NCBI RefSeq assembly: GCF_030687575.1
Contig: NZ_CP117439.1
Location: 1,798,001-1,862,000, forward strand
Direction of reading: 5' to 3'
Length of the DNA: 64,000 nucleotides
Origin: Pseudomonas sp. FP2309
Lineage (GTDB): Bacteria > Pseudomonadota > Gammaproteobacteria > Pseudomonadales > Pseudomonadaceae
Under the pieces are notes generated by a model that searched no databases, was not told the origin of the DNA, and was given only the letters and a program-made list of their open reading frames with translations. Made by a program: the position numbers and the translations under genes. Shown here piece after piece: positions 56,568-64,000 of this stretch. Positions within the stretch are counted from its first letter, which is position 1; each line of letters begins with the position of its first letter.

Positions 56568-57679
56568 TGGCATTGGCGGCCGGCGTGCATGCCGATGTGG
56601 TAGTGCTGGGCAGTGGTCCCGCAGCGTGTTCGCTGGCGCTGAACCTGGCGCCGTTTTGTCATGTCTTGATGGTGGACAAGGGCGACGGGGAGGGCGCGAG
56701 TGTGGGTGAGTCGCTGCCCGCTGCGGCGGGGCGGTTGTTTCGGGACATGGGCTTGCTGGAAGCGTTTTTGCAGCAGAACCATGCCCCGTGTCACGCCAGC
56801 CGTGGCGCGTGGGGCGGCGCCCGGATGTGGGAGCAGCACGCCATGGGCAATTTGGACGGCCATGGTTGGCACCTCGACCGCAGGCTGTTTGACGCGTGGT
56901 TGCGCCAGGTCGCCCAGTCGCGCGGGGCAGGGGCGTTGACGCACACACGGCTGGTGTCTGTGCGCAGTCTTGCCGGTGAGATGCCGTGGCACCTCGAACT
57001 GCAACGCGGCGATCAGCGGCTGACGCTGAGTGCACGTTTTGTGGTTGATGCCAGTGGGCGCAGCAGCGCGTTTGCCAGGCAACTGGGATACAAGCGCAAG
57101 GCCAGGGACAAGCTGGTGTGTGGCTGGTTATTCGGGAGGGACGGTTGCGCGGGCGGTATCAGTGAATTGCACGCCGAAGCGCAGGGCTGGTGGTACACGT
57201 CGCCCTTGCCGAATGGCCGTCGCTTGCTGTCCTTTTACACCGACGCCGATTTGGACGCTGCCGCTTCTGCGCATCACCCCGAGAGGCTGCTCACGCGTGT
57301 ACAGCATGTGCCGGAACTGAGTCGCACATTGGCGGCATACGGGTTCAGCGCCACTGGGTCCGTTGGGTTTTGTGCGGCGCATGGGGCAGCGTTGGAACAG
57401 GCCACAGGCACAGGGTGGCTGGCGGTAGGCGACGCGGCGTTGTCGTTTGATCCTTTGTCTGCGCAGGGTTTGTTCAATGCGCTCTACACCGGGCTGGCCG
57501 GTGCCGAGGCGATTCATGCTCAGTTAGCGGGCGATGGTGCCGCCGCTGGGCGTTACCAGGCTGAGCTGGACCGCATTGAGGCGGCTTATTCGGCCCATTT
57601 GCGCGGCTGGTATGAAGAGGAGCGCCGCTGGCCGGATCAAGCGTTTTGGCAACGACGGCAGGGCATATCGCAGGTATGA
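56567..57679 (+). CDS. LodB-like FAD-dependent flavoprotein
   Basis: The 370-residue protein has the FAD-binding GxGxxA motif VVVLGSGPAACSLAL (about residues 11-25), then SVGESLPAAAGRLF, VDASGRSSAFARQLG and GDAALSFDPLSAQGLFNAL of the tryptophan-halogenase-like flavoproteins. LodB/GoxB proteins build the tryptophylquinone in LodA/GoxA. Its ATG overlaps the LodA stop by one base (TGATG), so translation is coupled. The substrate is not readable. Intact, with no break. Confidence 0.87.
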   Translation: MALAAGVHADVVVLGSGPAACSLALNLAPFCHVLMVDKGDGEGASVGESLPAAAGRLFRDMGLLEAFLQQNHAPCHASRGAWGGARMWEQHAMGNLDGHGWHLDRRLFDAWLRQVAQSRGAGALTHTRLVSVRSLAGEMPWHLELQRGDQRLTLSARFVVDASGRSSAFARQLGYKRKARDKLVCGWLFGRDGCAGGISELHAEAQGWWYTSPLPNGRRLLSFYTDADLDAAASAHHPERLLTRVQHVPELSRTLAAYGFSATGSVGFCAAHGAALEQATGTGWLAVGDAALSFDPLSAQGLFNALYTGLAGAEAIHAQLAGDGAAAGRYQAELDRIEAAYSAHLRGWYEEERRWPDQAFWQRRQGISQV

Positions 57680-57680
57680 A

Positions 57681-57715
57681 AAATCCGGAATCCTCATCAG
57701 ATTCCGGATTTTTTT
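57681..57715. terminator. Bidirectional rho-independent terminator between LodB and ohr
   Basis: AAATCCGGAATC (57681-57692) pairs perfectly with GATTCCGGATTT (57700-57711) around 7 bases, with T residues after it on the plus strand (to 57715) and complementary A residues before it at 57679-57683 for the minus strand. Confidence 0.93.
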
Positions 57716-57725
57716 GGCCTGTAAA

Positions 57726-58145
57726 TCAGACCGTCACATGCAGGCGTACATCGACATTGCCGCGGGTGGCATTGGAGTACGGGCAGACTTGGTGAGCCGC
57801 GTCGACCAGGCTTTGTGCGTCATCCTGGGCCAGGCCGGGCAGGCTGATGTGCAGGTCGATATCCAGACCGAAACCGCCGGGGATCTGGCCGATGCCGACG
57901 TGAGCGGTGATCGAGGCGTCATCCGGGATTTTGCGTTTGGTCTGGCTGGCGACGAATTTCAGCGCGCCGATAAAACAGGCCGAGTAACCGGCGGCGAACA
58001 GTTGTTCCGGGTTGGTGGCCTGGCCACCGGCGCCGCCCAATTCTTTTGGCGTGGACAGTTTGACGTCGAGGATGTTGTCGCTGGAAACAGCGCGACCATC
58101 ACGGCCGCCGGTGGCGGTGGCTACTGCGGTATAGAGCGTTTGCAT
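57726..58145 (-). CDS. ohr: Ohr, organic hydroperoxide reductase
   Basis: The 139-residue product contains Cys57 (GYSACF) and Cys121 (QVCPYS), the two catalytic thiols of Ohr, and the Arg/Glu pair expected for the peroxide pocket (TATGGRDGRAV, PEQLFAAG). It reduces organic and lipid hydroperoxides with lipoyl-dependent recycling. It is preceded on the same strand by ohrR with palindromic sites between them. Confidence 0.95.
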   Translation of the reverse strand: MQTLYTAVATATGGRDGRAVSSDNILDVKLSTPKELGGAGGQATNPEQLFAAGYSACFIGALKFVASQTKRKIPDDASITAHVGIGQIPGGFGLDIDLHISLPGLAQDDAQSLVDAAHQVCPYSNATRGNVDVRLHVTV

Positions 58146-58164
58146 GGCATTTTCCTCTTTGTAT

Positions 58165-58229
58165 TTAGCGCTAACTGTTTGCGCGCTAAGTAGTTGGTGA
58201 GGCGAATGTATAGCGCTAATGTTTAGCGC
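58165..58229. promoter_or_regulatory. Candidate OhrR operators (TTAGCGC/GCGCTAA palindromes)
   Basis: TTAGCGC (58165-58171) faces GCGCTAA (58183-58189). A second pair has GCGCTAA (58213-58219) and TTAGCGC (58223-58229). Four half-sites lie in the 141-base gap between ohrR and ohr, just before the ohr start, as expected for repression by OhrR. Confidence 0.75.
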
Positions 58230-58286
58230 GCAAGATAAATTTAAAAAATATTCGCTTGTGAGGTTCTTCCTGCTCTTGTGCGAGGG

Positions 58287-58739
58287 CTAAACGGCGCCTT
58301 GCAGATTGCTGCGCAGGGCAATCAAATCGGCTTGCAGCTTACGCAACTGCTCCAGCTCCATGCCGCTGGCACCCAGGATGCACTGGGGAATACCCATGGC
58401 CTTTTCCTGCACGGCGCGACCTGCGCCAGTCAGTTCCACCACTACCACGCGCTCGTCTTCGCGGCTGCGGGTACGACTGAGCAGGCCCTCAGCTTCCAGG
58501 CGTTTGAGCAACGGCGTGAGCGAACCGGGATCGGTCAGCAGGCGGCTGCTGATTTCACCGACAGTCAAGCCGTCCTCTTCCCACAGCACCATCATGGCCA
58601 AGTACTGCGGATAGGTCAGGCCGAGGGCTTGCAGCAGCGGTTTGTAGACCTTGGTCATCAGCAGCGAGGTGGAGTGCAGAGCGAAACACAGCTGATTGTT
58701 CAGCATCAGCGATTCGCACGGGTCAGGATTTTTGCTCAT
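58287..58739 (-). CDS. ohrR: OhrR, MarR-family peroxide-sensing repressor
   Basis: The 150-residue MarR protein has the reactive Cys18 in NNQLCFAL and a second Cys120 (MGIPQC), like the two-Cys OhrR type of Xanthomonas. The winged helix is GEISSRLLTDPGSLTPLLKRLEAEGL, cut here only for description. Oxidation of Cys18 releases DNA and turns on ohr, the next gene on the minus strand. Confidence 0.92.
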   Translation of the reverse strand: MSKNPDPCESLMLNNQLCFALHSTSLLMTKVYKPLLQALGLTYPQYLAMMVLWEEDGLTVGEISSRLLTDPGSLTPLLKRLEAEGLLSRTRSREDERVVVVELTGAGRAVQEKAMGIPQCILGASGMELEQLRKLQADLIALRSNLQGAV

Positions 58740-58819
58740 GGCAGTGCCTCAAAAAAGCGTCTATGGGCTGGAATCTAGCGGGCAAATGTTTAATGCGCCA
58801 GATAATCTTGGGCGGACGC

Positions 58820-59770
58820 TCAAATCAACCCGCTCTGCAGCGCCAGATCCCACGGCGGAACCGGGCTGAAACGGGATTTGAGGTATTCAAGCAACAAGCG
58901 ACTGCGTGCATTGGGCTGCTGCTCCAGGCGCAGTGCATAGATCCCGGTGGTTTCCGGGCTGGGCAGACCGCCTTCGCAAAACAGCGGCAGCAGTTCGCCG
59001 CGCACCAGGTATTCACTGGCCAGCCAGGTGGGCAGGTGGGCGATGCCCAACCCGGCCAACGCACCGGAGAGCAGGGCTTCGGCATTATTGGCGCTCATGC
59101 GGATGCGCTGCGGGCGGTACGTGGCGCGGCGCCCGTCCAGTTCGAAGCGCCAGGCGAACATCGGTGCCAGGCCATCCCAGTCCAGGCCGTCGTGTTCGCT
59201 CAAGTCACGCGGATGCGTCGGCGTGCCGCGGCTTTTCAGGTAGGCCGGGCTGGCGCAGGCGATGCGCACGATACTGGCCAGGGGCGTGGCGATCAGCCGG
59301 GTGTCGACGATATGCCCGGCGCGCAGCACCAGGTCGACTTTGCCCAGGTGCGCGCCCTGCATGTCCACGAAGCTGTCGATCAGGTGCAGGTGCACATCCA
59401 GGCCGGGGTACACATTCAGAAAGTCCGCGATCACCGGCGCCAAGTGCCGTCGGCCAAACGCCGCCGGTGCGTCCACGCGAATCAAACCCTCCGGCGCATG
59501 GCTCAGGGACACTGCTTCGGCCCGTGCCAGTTGCAACTCGCTGACAATCCGCCGCGCGCGTTCGGCGAACGCCAGGCCGGCGGGTGTGGCAACCACCGCG
59601 TGGGTACTGCGCTGGAATAAGCGACTGCCCACCGAGCTTTCCAGGCTGTCGATGCGCCGCGCCACGGCGGAAGGCGTCAGCGGATGCCTGCGTGCGGCGG
59701 CGGAAAAGCTGCCGGTTTCCAGCACATCGAGAAACAGGCTCAACTGATCGGTGAGAGTATTGGGGTTCAT
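58820..59770 (-). CDS. LysR-type transcriptional regulator
   Basis: The product has about 316 residues from the ATG at 59770 (MNPNTLTDQLSLFLDVLETG). A LysR helix-turn-helix (FSAAARRHPLTPSAVARRIDSLE) is followed by an effector domain with VDAPAAFGRRHLAPVIADF. It is divergent from the TauE/SafE gene, 110 bases away, so it may regulate it. Ligand unknown. Confidence 0.88.
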   Translation of the reverse strand: MNPNTLTDQLSLFLDVLETGSFSAAARRHPLTPSAVARRIDSLESSVGSRLFQRSTHAVVATPAGLAFAERARRIVSELQLARAEAVSLSHAPEGLIRVDAPAAFGRRHLAPVIADFLNVYPGLDVHLHLIDSFVDMQGAHLGKVDLVLRAGHIVDTRLIATPLASIVRIACASPAYLKSRGTPTHPRDLSEHDGLDWDGLAPMFAWRFELDGRRATYRPQRIRMSANNAEALLSGALAGLGIAHLPTWLASEYLVRGELLPLFCEGGLPSPETTGIYALRLEQQPNARSRLLLEYLKSRFSPVPPWDLALQSGLI

Positions 59771-59880
59771 CGGGGCTGCGCTTATGCGAGATTGGCACAG
59801 CCATTGTGCGTTGCTGTGCGTTTCCGCGCTAGAGCCGACTGCGTAGCATGAGGCCCATTGGTAATACGGAGTAACGAGCG

Positions 59881-60630
59881 GTGTGGGACTTAGTGATGTA
59901 TCTGGTGTTGGGGGCTGCCTTGGGCACGGTGGGCGGGCTGTTTGGCATTGGTGGCGGGTTGATCGCCATCCCGGTGCTCGGCGTACTGTTCGGCCTTGAC
60001 CAGCAAATCGCCCAGGGCACCGCGCTGGTGATGGTGGTGCCGAATGTGATGCTCGCGCTGTGGCGTTATCACCAGCGCAACCGCATTGAACTGCGCCACG
60101 CACTGCCGTTGGGGGTGATGGGCTTCAGTTTTGCCTGGCTGGGTTCAATCTGGGCCGTGGGCCTGGATGCCGGTGTTATGCGCATTGGCTTTATCGCGTT
60201 TCTGGTGGCGCTGTCGGCCTACAACCTTTTGCGCATGTTCACCCGCAATGCGCCGCCGACTGCGCAGATGCGCTACGCCTGGCCGTGGTTGGGCGTGTTG
60301 GGCGCGGTGTCGGGCTCCATGGGCGGGCTGTTCGGCGTCGGCGGTGCGGTGGTTGCCACACCGGTACTCACCAGCGTGTTCGGCACCACCCAAGTGGTCG
60401 CCCAAGGGCTGTCCTTGGCGTTGGCGCTGCCCAGCACCGGGGTGACCCTGATCACTTACGCCTGGCACCAAGAGGTCGACTGGATGATCGGCATACCCTT
60501 GGCCGTCGGCGGCCTGCTGAGTATCAGTTGGGGTGTAAAAGTGGCCCACGCCTTGCCTGAACGCCTGTTGCGCGGGCTGTTCTGCGGCTTTCTGGTGGTG
60601 TGTGCGGTGATGCTGACATTCAAAGTCTGA
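59881..60630 (+). CDS. TauE/SafE-family anion exporter
   Basis: The protein has 249 residues from a GTG start at 59881. It has about eight transmembrane helices and two repeats of the family motif, GLFGIGGGLIAIPVL near residue 20 and GLFGVGGAVVATPVL near 147. The family exports sulfite, sulfonates or related acids. The last 11 bases overlap the convergent LysR gene. Confidence 0.87.
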   Translation: MWDLVMYLVLGAALGTVGGLFGIGGGLIAIPVLGVLFGLDQQIAQGTALVMVVPNVMLALWRYHQRNRIELRHALPLGVMGFSFAWLGSIWAVGLDAGVMRIGFIAFLVALSAYNLLRMFTRNAPPTAQMRYAWPWLGVLGAVSGSMGGLFGVGGAVVATPVLTSVFGTTQVVAQGLSLALALPSTGVTLITYAWHQEVDWMIGIPLAVGGLLSISWGVKVAHALPERLLRGLFCGFLVVCAVMLTFKV

Positions 60631-61501
60631 AGCCTTCAAGGATGTACTCGGCCAGGCAGTCGGTGATGGGCGAGGTCATCGCCGGGTTGCGCAGCAAGTG
60701 CAGGTTCATCGAGGGCAGCGGCGGGAAACCCTCGTTGCTGCCCAGCACGCGCAAGTCTTGCGTCACCAGGCTTTCCATACTGATCATCACCGCCAGGCCC
60801 GCACTGACCACCGCCTGAATCGCCGCCACGTTGGTGCTGTGATAGGCCATGCGATAGTCCCGCCCCGCGGTCTTCAGCGCGGTGCAGGCCCACTGGGTGT
60901 AGACGCAGTCGGCACCGGACATCGCCAAGGGCAGGGCATCGTGCTCGTCCATGCAGAAGCACGGCGCCGCTGCCCAAACGATGCGCTCGGTGCGCAACAG
61001 TTCGCCGATTTCCTTGCCGGGCTCGCGACTGATCACGGTCAGCGCCAGGTCGCGTCGTTGCATCAATACGCCGGACGATTCGCAATGCAGCTCGATCTGG
61101 ATCAGCGGATAGGCCTTGGAGAACTGCTTGAGTATCCCCGGCAGAAAGCGCATCACGTAGTCATCCGGCGTACCAATGCGCACCAGGCCGACCATGTGCG
61201 GCTCGCGCAAGGTGTTGAACACTTCACTGTGCAGTTTCAGGATGCGCCGCGCATAGCCCAGCAACACCTGGCCCTCGGGCGTCAGCCGCACCTGACGACC
61301 ATCGCGCTCGAACAACTTGCGCTGCAGCACGTCTTCTTCCAGGCGTTTCATTTGCATGCTCACCGCCGATTGCGTGCGGTTGACCTGCTCGCCCGCGCGG
61401 GTAAAACCGCCTTGGTCGGCAATGGCGACGAAGGTGCGCAGCACGTCGGTGTCGATACTCGGGTAGCCTGGCAATTGATCAATCTCCGAGATGTATTTCA
61501 T
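60620..61501 (-). CDS. LysR-type transcriptional regulator (LrhA-like)
   Basis: The protein has about 293 residues from the ATG at 61501; a second ATG at 61510 is possible. The helix-turn-helix reads FTRAGEQVNRTQSAVSMQMKRLE and the effector domain starts VRIGTPDDYVMRFLPGIL. It resembles the LrhA/HexA group in the N-terminal half. It shares an 11-base overlap with the 3' end of the TauE/SafE gene and has a DUF1127 gene just upstream on the other strand. Confidence 0.87.
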   Translation of the reverse strand: MKYISEIDQLPGYPSIDTDVLRTFVAIADQGGFTRAGEQVNRTQSAVSMQMKRLEEDVLQRKLFERDGRQVRLTPEGQVLLGYARRILKLHSEVFNTLREPHMVGLVRIGTPDDYVMRFLPGILKQFSKAYPLIQIELHCESSGVLMQRRDLALTVISREPGKEIGELLRTERIVWAAAPCFCMDEHDALPLAMSGADCVYTQWACTALKTAGRDYRMAYHSTNVAAIQAVVSAGLAVMISMESLVTQDLRVLGSNEGFPPLPSMNLHLLRNPAMTSPITDCLAEYILEGFRL

Positions 61502-61571
61502 AAGAAACATTCGTTGGATTGATCATAGTGCGGGGCACACACTTTCGTCATCCCCACGGGAGGGCGAGAAG

Positions 61572-61778
61572 ATGAAAGGTCAAAAAGGTTTTGTGTTGAT
61601 GGCTAAGCGGCCGCTGCTCGGGCTGTTTCAAACGATTGCCCGGTGGCAGATCGTGCACCGCGAACGCCAACTGCTGGCGAGCATGAGCGACGATGCGCTC
61701 AAGGACATCGGTCTCAACCGTGCCGATGTGGCGCACGAGACTCATCGGCATTTCTGGGAAGATCCGCTGCGCAAATGA
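61572..61778 (+). CDS. DUF1127 small arginine-rich protein
   Basis: The 68-residue product contains LFQTIARWQIVHRERQLLAS and LSDDALKDIGLNR-type residues (MSDDALKDIGLNRADVA), the DUF1127 signature. These proteins are small basic cytoplasmic factors; some affect phosphate or RNA metabolism. GGAGGGCGAGAAG precedes the ATG at 61572. Confidence 0.85.
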   Translation: MKGQKGFVLMAKRPLLGLFQTIARWQIVHRERQLLASMSDDALKDIGLNRADVAHETHRHFWEDPLRK

Positions 61779-61817
61779 CCGAGGATGCAGTAGGGTAGGC
61801 CGCGAGCAATCAAGGAG

Positions 61818-63071
61818 ATGCCCATGCCCGTCGACCTGTGTTTTTCCCTTAAGCAAGCGCGACGCATGGCGCTGGCGGCCCAGGGTTTTTCCGGGCGCCA
61901 GGCGCCTGCGCTGATCAAGGCCGCGCAGCTGAACCGCATGATCGAGCGCCTGGGCGTGCTGCAGATCGATTCGGTCAATGCCGTGGTGCGTTCCCATTAC
62001 CTGCCGGTGTTTTCCCGGTTGGGCAATTACTCCCCGTTGCTCCTTGAGCAGGCGGCCTGGAGCCAGGGCCGGCGAAGGTCGTTGTTCGAATATTGGGGGC
62101 ATGAGGCGTCGTTGCTGCCCATGGCGTTGTACCCGCTGATGCGTTGGCGTATGGCGCGGGCCCGGCAGGGGCAGGGGATCTATGCGCAGATGGCGCGGTT
62201 CGGTCGCGAGCAGCAGGGGATTATCCAGCGGGTACTGAAGACCGTTGAACAGCAGGGCGCACTGGGCGCGGGCAGTTTGTCGACCCGCGAAGAACGCGCG
62301 GGCCCGTGGTGGGATTGGAGTGATGAGAAACACGCGCTGGAATGGCTGTTTGCCGCCGGCCTGGTTACCGTCGCGGGGCGGCGCGGGTTTGAACGTCTCT
62401 ACGATTTGCCCGAGCGGGTTATTCCTGGCGACATCCTTCAACACGCCCCTCTGACGGAGGCTGAGGCCCAGCGCGGCCTGCTGCTGCACAGCGCCACCGC
62501 CCTGGGCGTGGGCAGCGAAAAAGACCTGCGTGATTACTTCCGCCTTGACCCCGCCGACAGTCGCAGTCGCTTGGCCGAGTTGGTCGAAGACGGCCAATTA
62601 ATGACATGCCGGGTGCAGGGTTGGAAGCAGCCGGCGTATTGCCTGCCCGCGCCTAAAGTGCCGCGCAAGGTAGCGACCAGTGCGTTGCTGTCGCCGTTCG
62701 ATTCACTGATTTGGGAGCGCAGTCGCACCGAGCGTCTGTTCGATTTCCGCTATCGGCTGGAGATCTACACCCCGCAACAGAAGCGGGTGTACGGCTACTA
62801 CGTGCTGCCGTTTTTGCATAACGAGCGCATCGCCGCACGGGTCGACGTGCGTGCCGAGCGTGCCAAAGGGCGCCTGGCGGTGCACGCGGTGCACGAAGAG
62901 GAGCCGGGGTTGGATGACGAGGGCATGTTGGCGCTGGCGCTGAACCTGCGGCAAATGGCCGATTGGCTGGGCCTCGAGCAGGTCCAGCTCAATTGCCAGC
63001 GGCCAAGTGCCGCGCGGTTGCGCATCGCCACAACACGCACTCATCAAGCCTCAGGGGTTCTCAGCGTTTGA
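61818..63071 (+). CDS. YcaQ/AlkZ-family DNA glycosylase
   Basis: The 417-residue winged-helix protein has the catalytic QxD motif ([10 protein letters not shown]; Gln49-Asp51), then [14 protein letters not shown] and [20 protein letters not shown] near the C-terminal half. YcaQ opens interstrand cross-links and other alkylated adducts. Its stop overlaps by 11 bases the convergent class II DAHP synthase gene. Confidence 0.85.
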   Translation: MPMPVDLCFSLKQARRMALAAQGFSGRQAPALIKAAQLNRMIERLGVLQIDSVNAVVRSHYLPVFSRLGNYSPLLLEQAAWSQGRRRSLFEYWGHEASLLPMALYPLMRWRMARARQGQGIYAQMARFGREQQGIIQRVLKTVEQQGALGAGSLSTREERAGPWWDWSDEKHALEWLFAAGLVTVAGRRGFERLYDLPERVIPGDILQHAPLTEAEAQRGLLLHSATALGVGSEKDLRDYFRLDPADSRSRLAELVEDGQLMTCRVQGWKQPAYCLPAPKVPRKVATSALLSPFDSLIWERSRTERLFDFRYRLEIYTPQQKRVYGYYVLPFLHNERIAARVDVRAERAKGRLAVHAVHEEEPGLDDEGMLALALNLRQMADWLGLEQVQLNCQRPSAARLRIATTRTHQASGVLSV

Positions 63072-64000
63072 CCTGCTTCAACGTCTCGGCAATCAGGAAC
63101 GCCAGTTCCAGCGACTGATCCGCGTTCATCCGGGGGTCGCAGTGGGTGTGGTAGCGGTCCGACAAGCCATCTTCGGTGATCGGCCGAGCGCCGCCGATGC
63201 ATTCGGTGACGTTCTGCCCGGTCATCTCGATATGAATCCCGCCAGCATAGGTGCCTTCGGCCTGGTGCACCTGGAAGAACTCTTTCACTTCTCCAAGGAT
63301 CTGCGCAAAGTCGCGGGTCTTGTAGCCGCTGCTGGCCTTGATGGTGTTGCCATGCATCGGGTCCGAGCTCCACAGCACTTGCTTGCCTTCGCGCTGCACC
63401 GCGCGAAGCAGGTTCGGCAGGTGGTCGCCGACCTTGCCGGCGCCCATGCGCGCGATCAGGTTGAGGCGGCCGGGGTCGTTGTCCGGGTTGAGGATGTCGA
63501 TCAGGCGGATCAGGTCGTCGGGGTTCATGCTCGGGCCGACCTTGACCCCGATCGGGTTGTTCACCCCGCGCAGGAACTCGACATGGGCCCCGTCCAACTG
63601 ACGGGTGCGGTCGCCGATCCACAACATGTGGGCCGAGCAATCGTAGTAGTCGTTGGTCAGGCTGTCGCGGCGCACGAACGCTTGCTCGTAGTTGAGCAGC
63701 AGCGCTTCGTGGGCGGTGAAAAAGCTGGTTTCGCGCAGTTGCGGCGAACTGTCCATGCCACAGGCGCGCATGAATGCCAGGGTTTCATCGATGCGGTCGG
63801 CCAGTTGGCTGTATTTTTCGGCCAGGGCGGAGTTGGCGATAAAGTCCAGGTTCCACTTGTGCACCTGGTGCAGGTCGGCGAAACCGCCCTGGGCGAAGGC
63901 GCGCAGCAGGTTGAGGGTGGCGGTGGACTGGTGGTAGGACTGCAGCAGACGTTCCGGGTCCGGCACACGGCTTTTTTCGTCGAAGCCGATACCGTTGACG
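63061..64000 (-). CDS. Class II DAHP synthase, C-terminal part (5' end outside window)
   Basis: The frame continues upstream past the right edge (codons read [16 protein letters not shown] before the first Met). Conserved class II segments are [59 protein letters not shown] and [14 protein letters not shown]. This is the plant-type DAHP synthase, starting the shikimate route. Class II enzymes in pseudomonads are often tied to secondary or phenazine-type pathways, but this copy cannot be assigned. A class I enzyme is also present at 45066. Confidence 0.93.
   Translation of the reverse strand, partial: VNGIGFDEKSRVPDPERLLQSYHQSTATLNLLRAFAQGGFADLHQVHKWNLDFIANSALAEKYSQLADRIDETLAFMRACGMDSSPQLRETSFFTAHEALLLNYEQAFVRRDSLTNDYYDCSAHMLWIGDRTRQLDGAHVEFLRGVNNPIGVKVGPSMNPDDLIRLIDILNPDNDPGRLNLIARMGAGKVGDHLPNLLRAVQREGKQVLWSSDPMHGNTIKASSGYKTRDFAQILGEVKEFFQVHQAEGTYAGGIHIEMTGQNVTECIGGARPITEDGLSDRYHTHCDPRMNADQSLELAFLIAETLKQVKR

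Noticed and set aside
55029..57035. A 668-codon minus-strand frame opposite the LodA-type gene
   Set aside because: Composition is low complexity and Arg/His-rich; the plus-strand frame has clear conserved motifs.

Overview
This window is a chromosomal segment of a fluorescent Pseudomonas, most likely of the P. fluorescens group. The evidence is the high-GC coding bias, the oprI / L,D-transpeptidase / tesA / ybbAP block, the earP-efp pair with Arg32 in EF-P, the divergent or convergent spacing typical of the genus, and intergenic REP-like elements built on the TGTGGCGAGGG motif. The species call is inference. No rRNA, tRNA, CRISPR array, intact insertion sequence or prophage was seen.

Layout. 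Positions 1-6593 are the 3' end of a surface-polysaccharide (O-antigen) cluster on the + strand: an asparagine-synthase-like amidotransferase (cut by the window edge), a GT4 glycosyltransferase, a fused phosphoglycosyl transferase/sugar acetyltransferase, a sugar aminotransferase and a WbpM/PglF-type dehydratase. The last three genes together encode every step expected for making UDP-N,N'-diacetylbacillosamine and loading it onto undecaprenyl phosphate. An 885-base gene-free stretch follows, then an AT-rich minus-strand trio (ATP-grasp, NAD-dependent epimerase, HAD phosphatase) that looks laterally acquired and sits between wbpM and comEA. Positions 10349-14569 carry comEA, three regulators or hypothetical genes, a DUF1989 gene and an ethanolamine-type permease.

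Positions 14796-22831 are a complete kdpFABCDE potassium-uptake operon with candidate KdpE boxes upstream and REP-like elements inside and after it. Positions 23087-33277 are housekeeping and envelope genes (patatin-like lipase, lipoprotein, CHAD protein, thioesterase, Mpo1-like protein, chemoreceptor, TatD, MltF-like lytic transglycosylase, DoxX), interrupted at 26944-27962 by an AT-rich graveyard of an Rhs polymorphic toxin locus that keeps two immunity-type genes. A short gene at 32969 has a strong promoter and a structured 5' leader.

Positions 33285-36691 encode a GldA/F/G-like ABC system whose ATPase has unusual Walker A and H-loop sequences. Positions 36868-46142 include greB, ybbP/ybbA, tesA, an L,D-transpeptidase next to the lipoprotein oprI, and a class I DAHP synthase. 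Positions 46274-53369 hold PilZ, thioredoxin-like, ketopantoate reductase, nucleotidase, universal stress, cysB and Gre-like genes and the earP-efp pair.

Positions 53601-57679 are the most unusual part: a catalase-like domain and a LodA-type quinoprotein amino-acid oxidase in one continuous frame, broken by a single in-frame TAA, and followed by its LodB-type flavoprotein. Next come ohr/ohrR (peroxide defence, with palindromic operators), two LysR regulators, a TauE/SafE permease, a DUF1127 protein, a YcaQ-type DNA glycosylase and the 3' part of a class II DAHP synthase that runs off the right edge.
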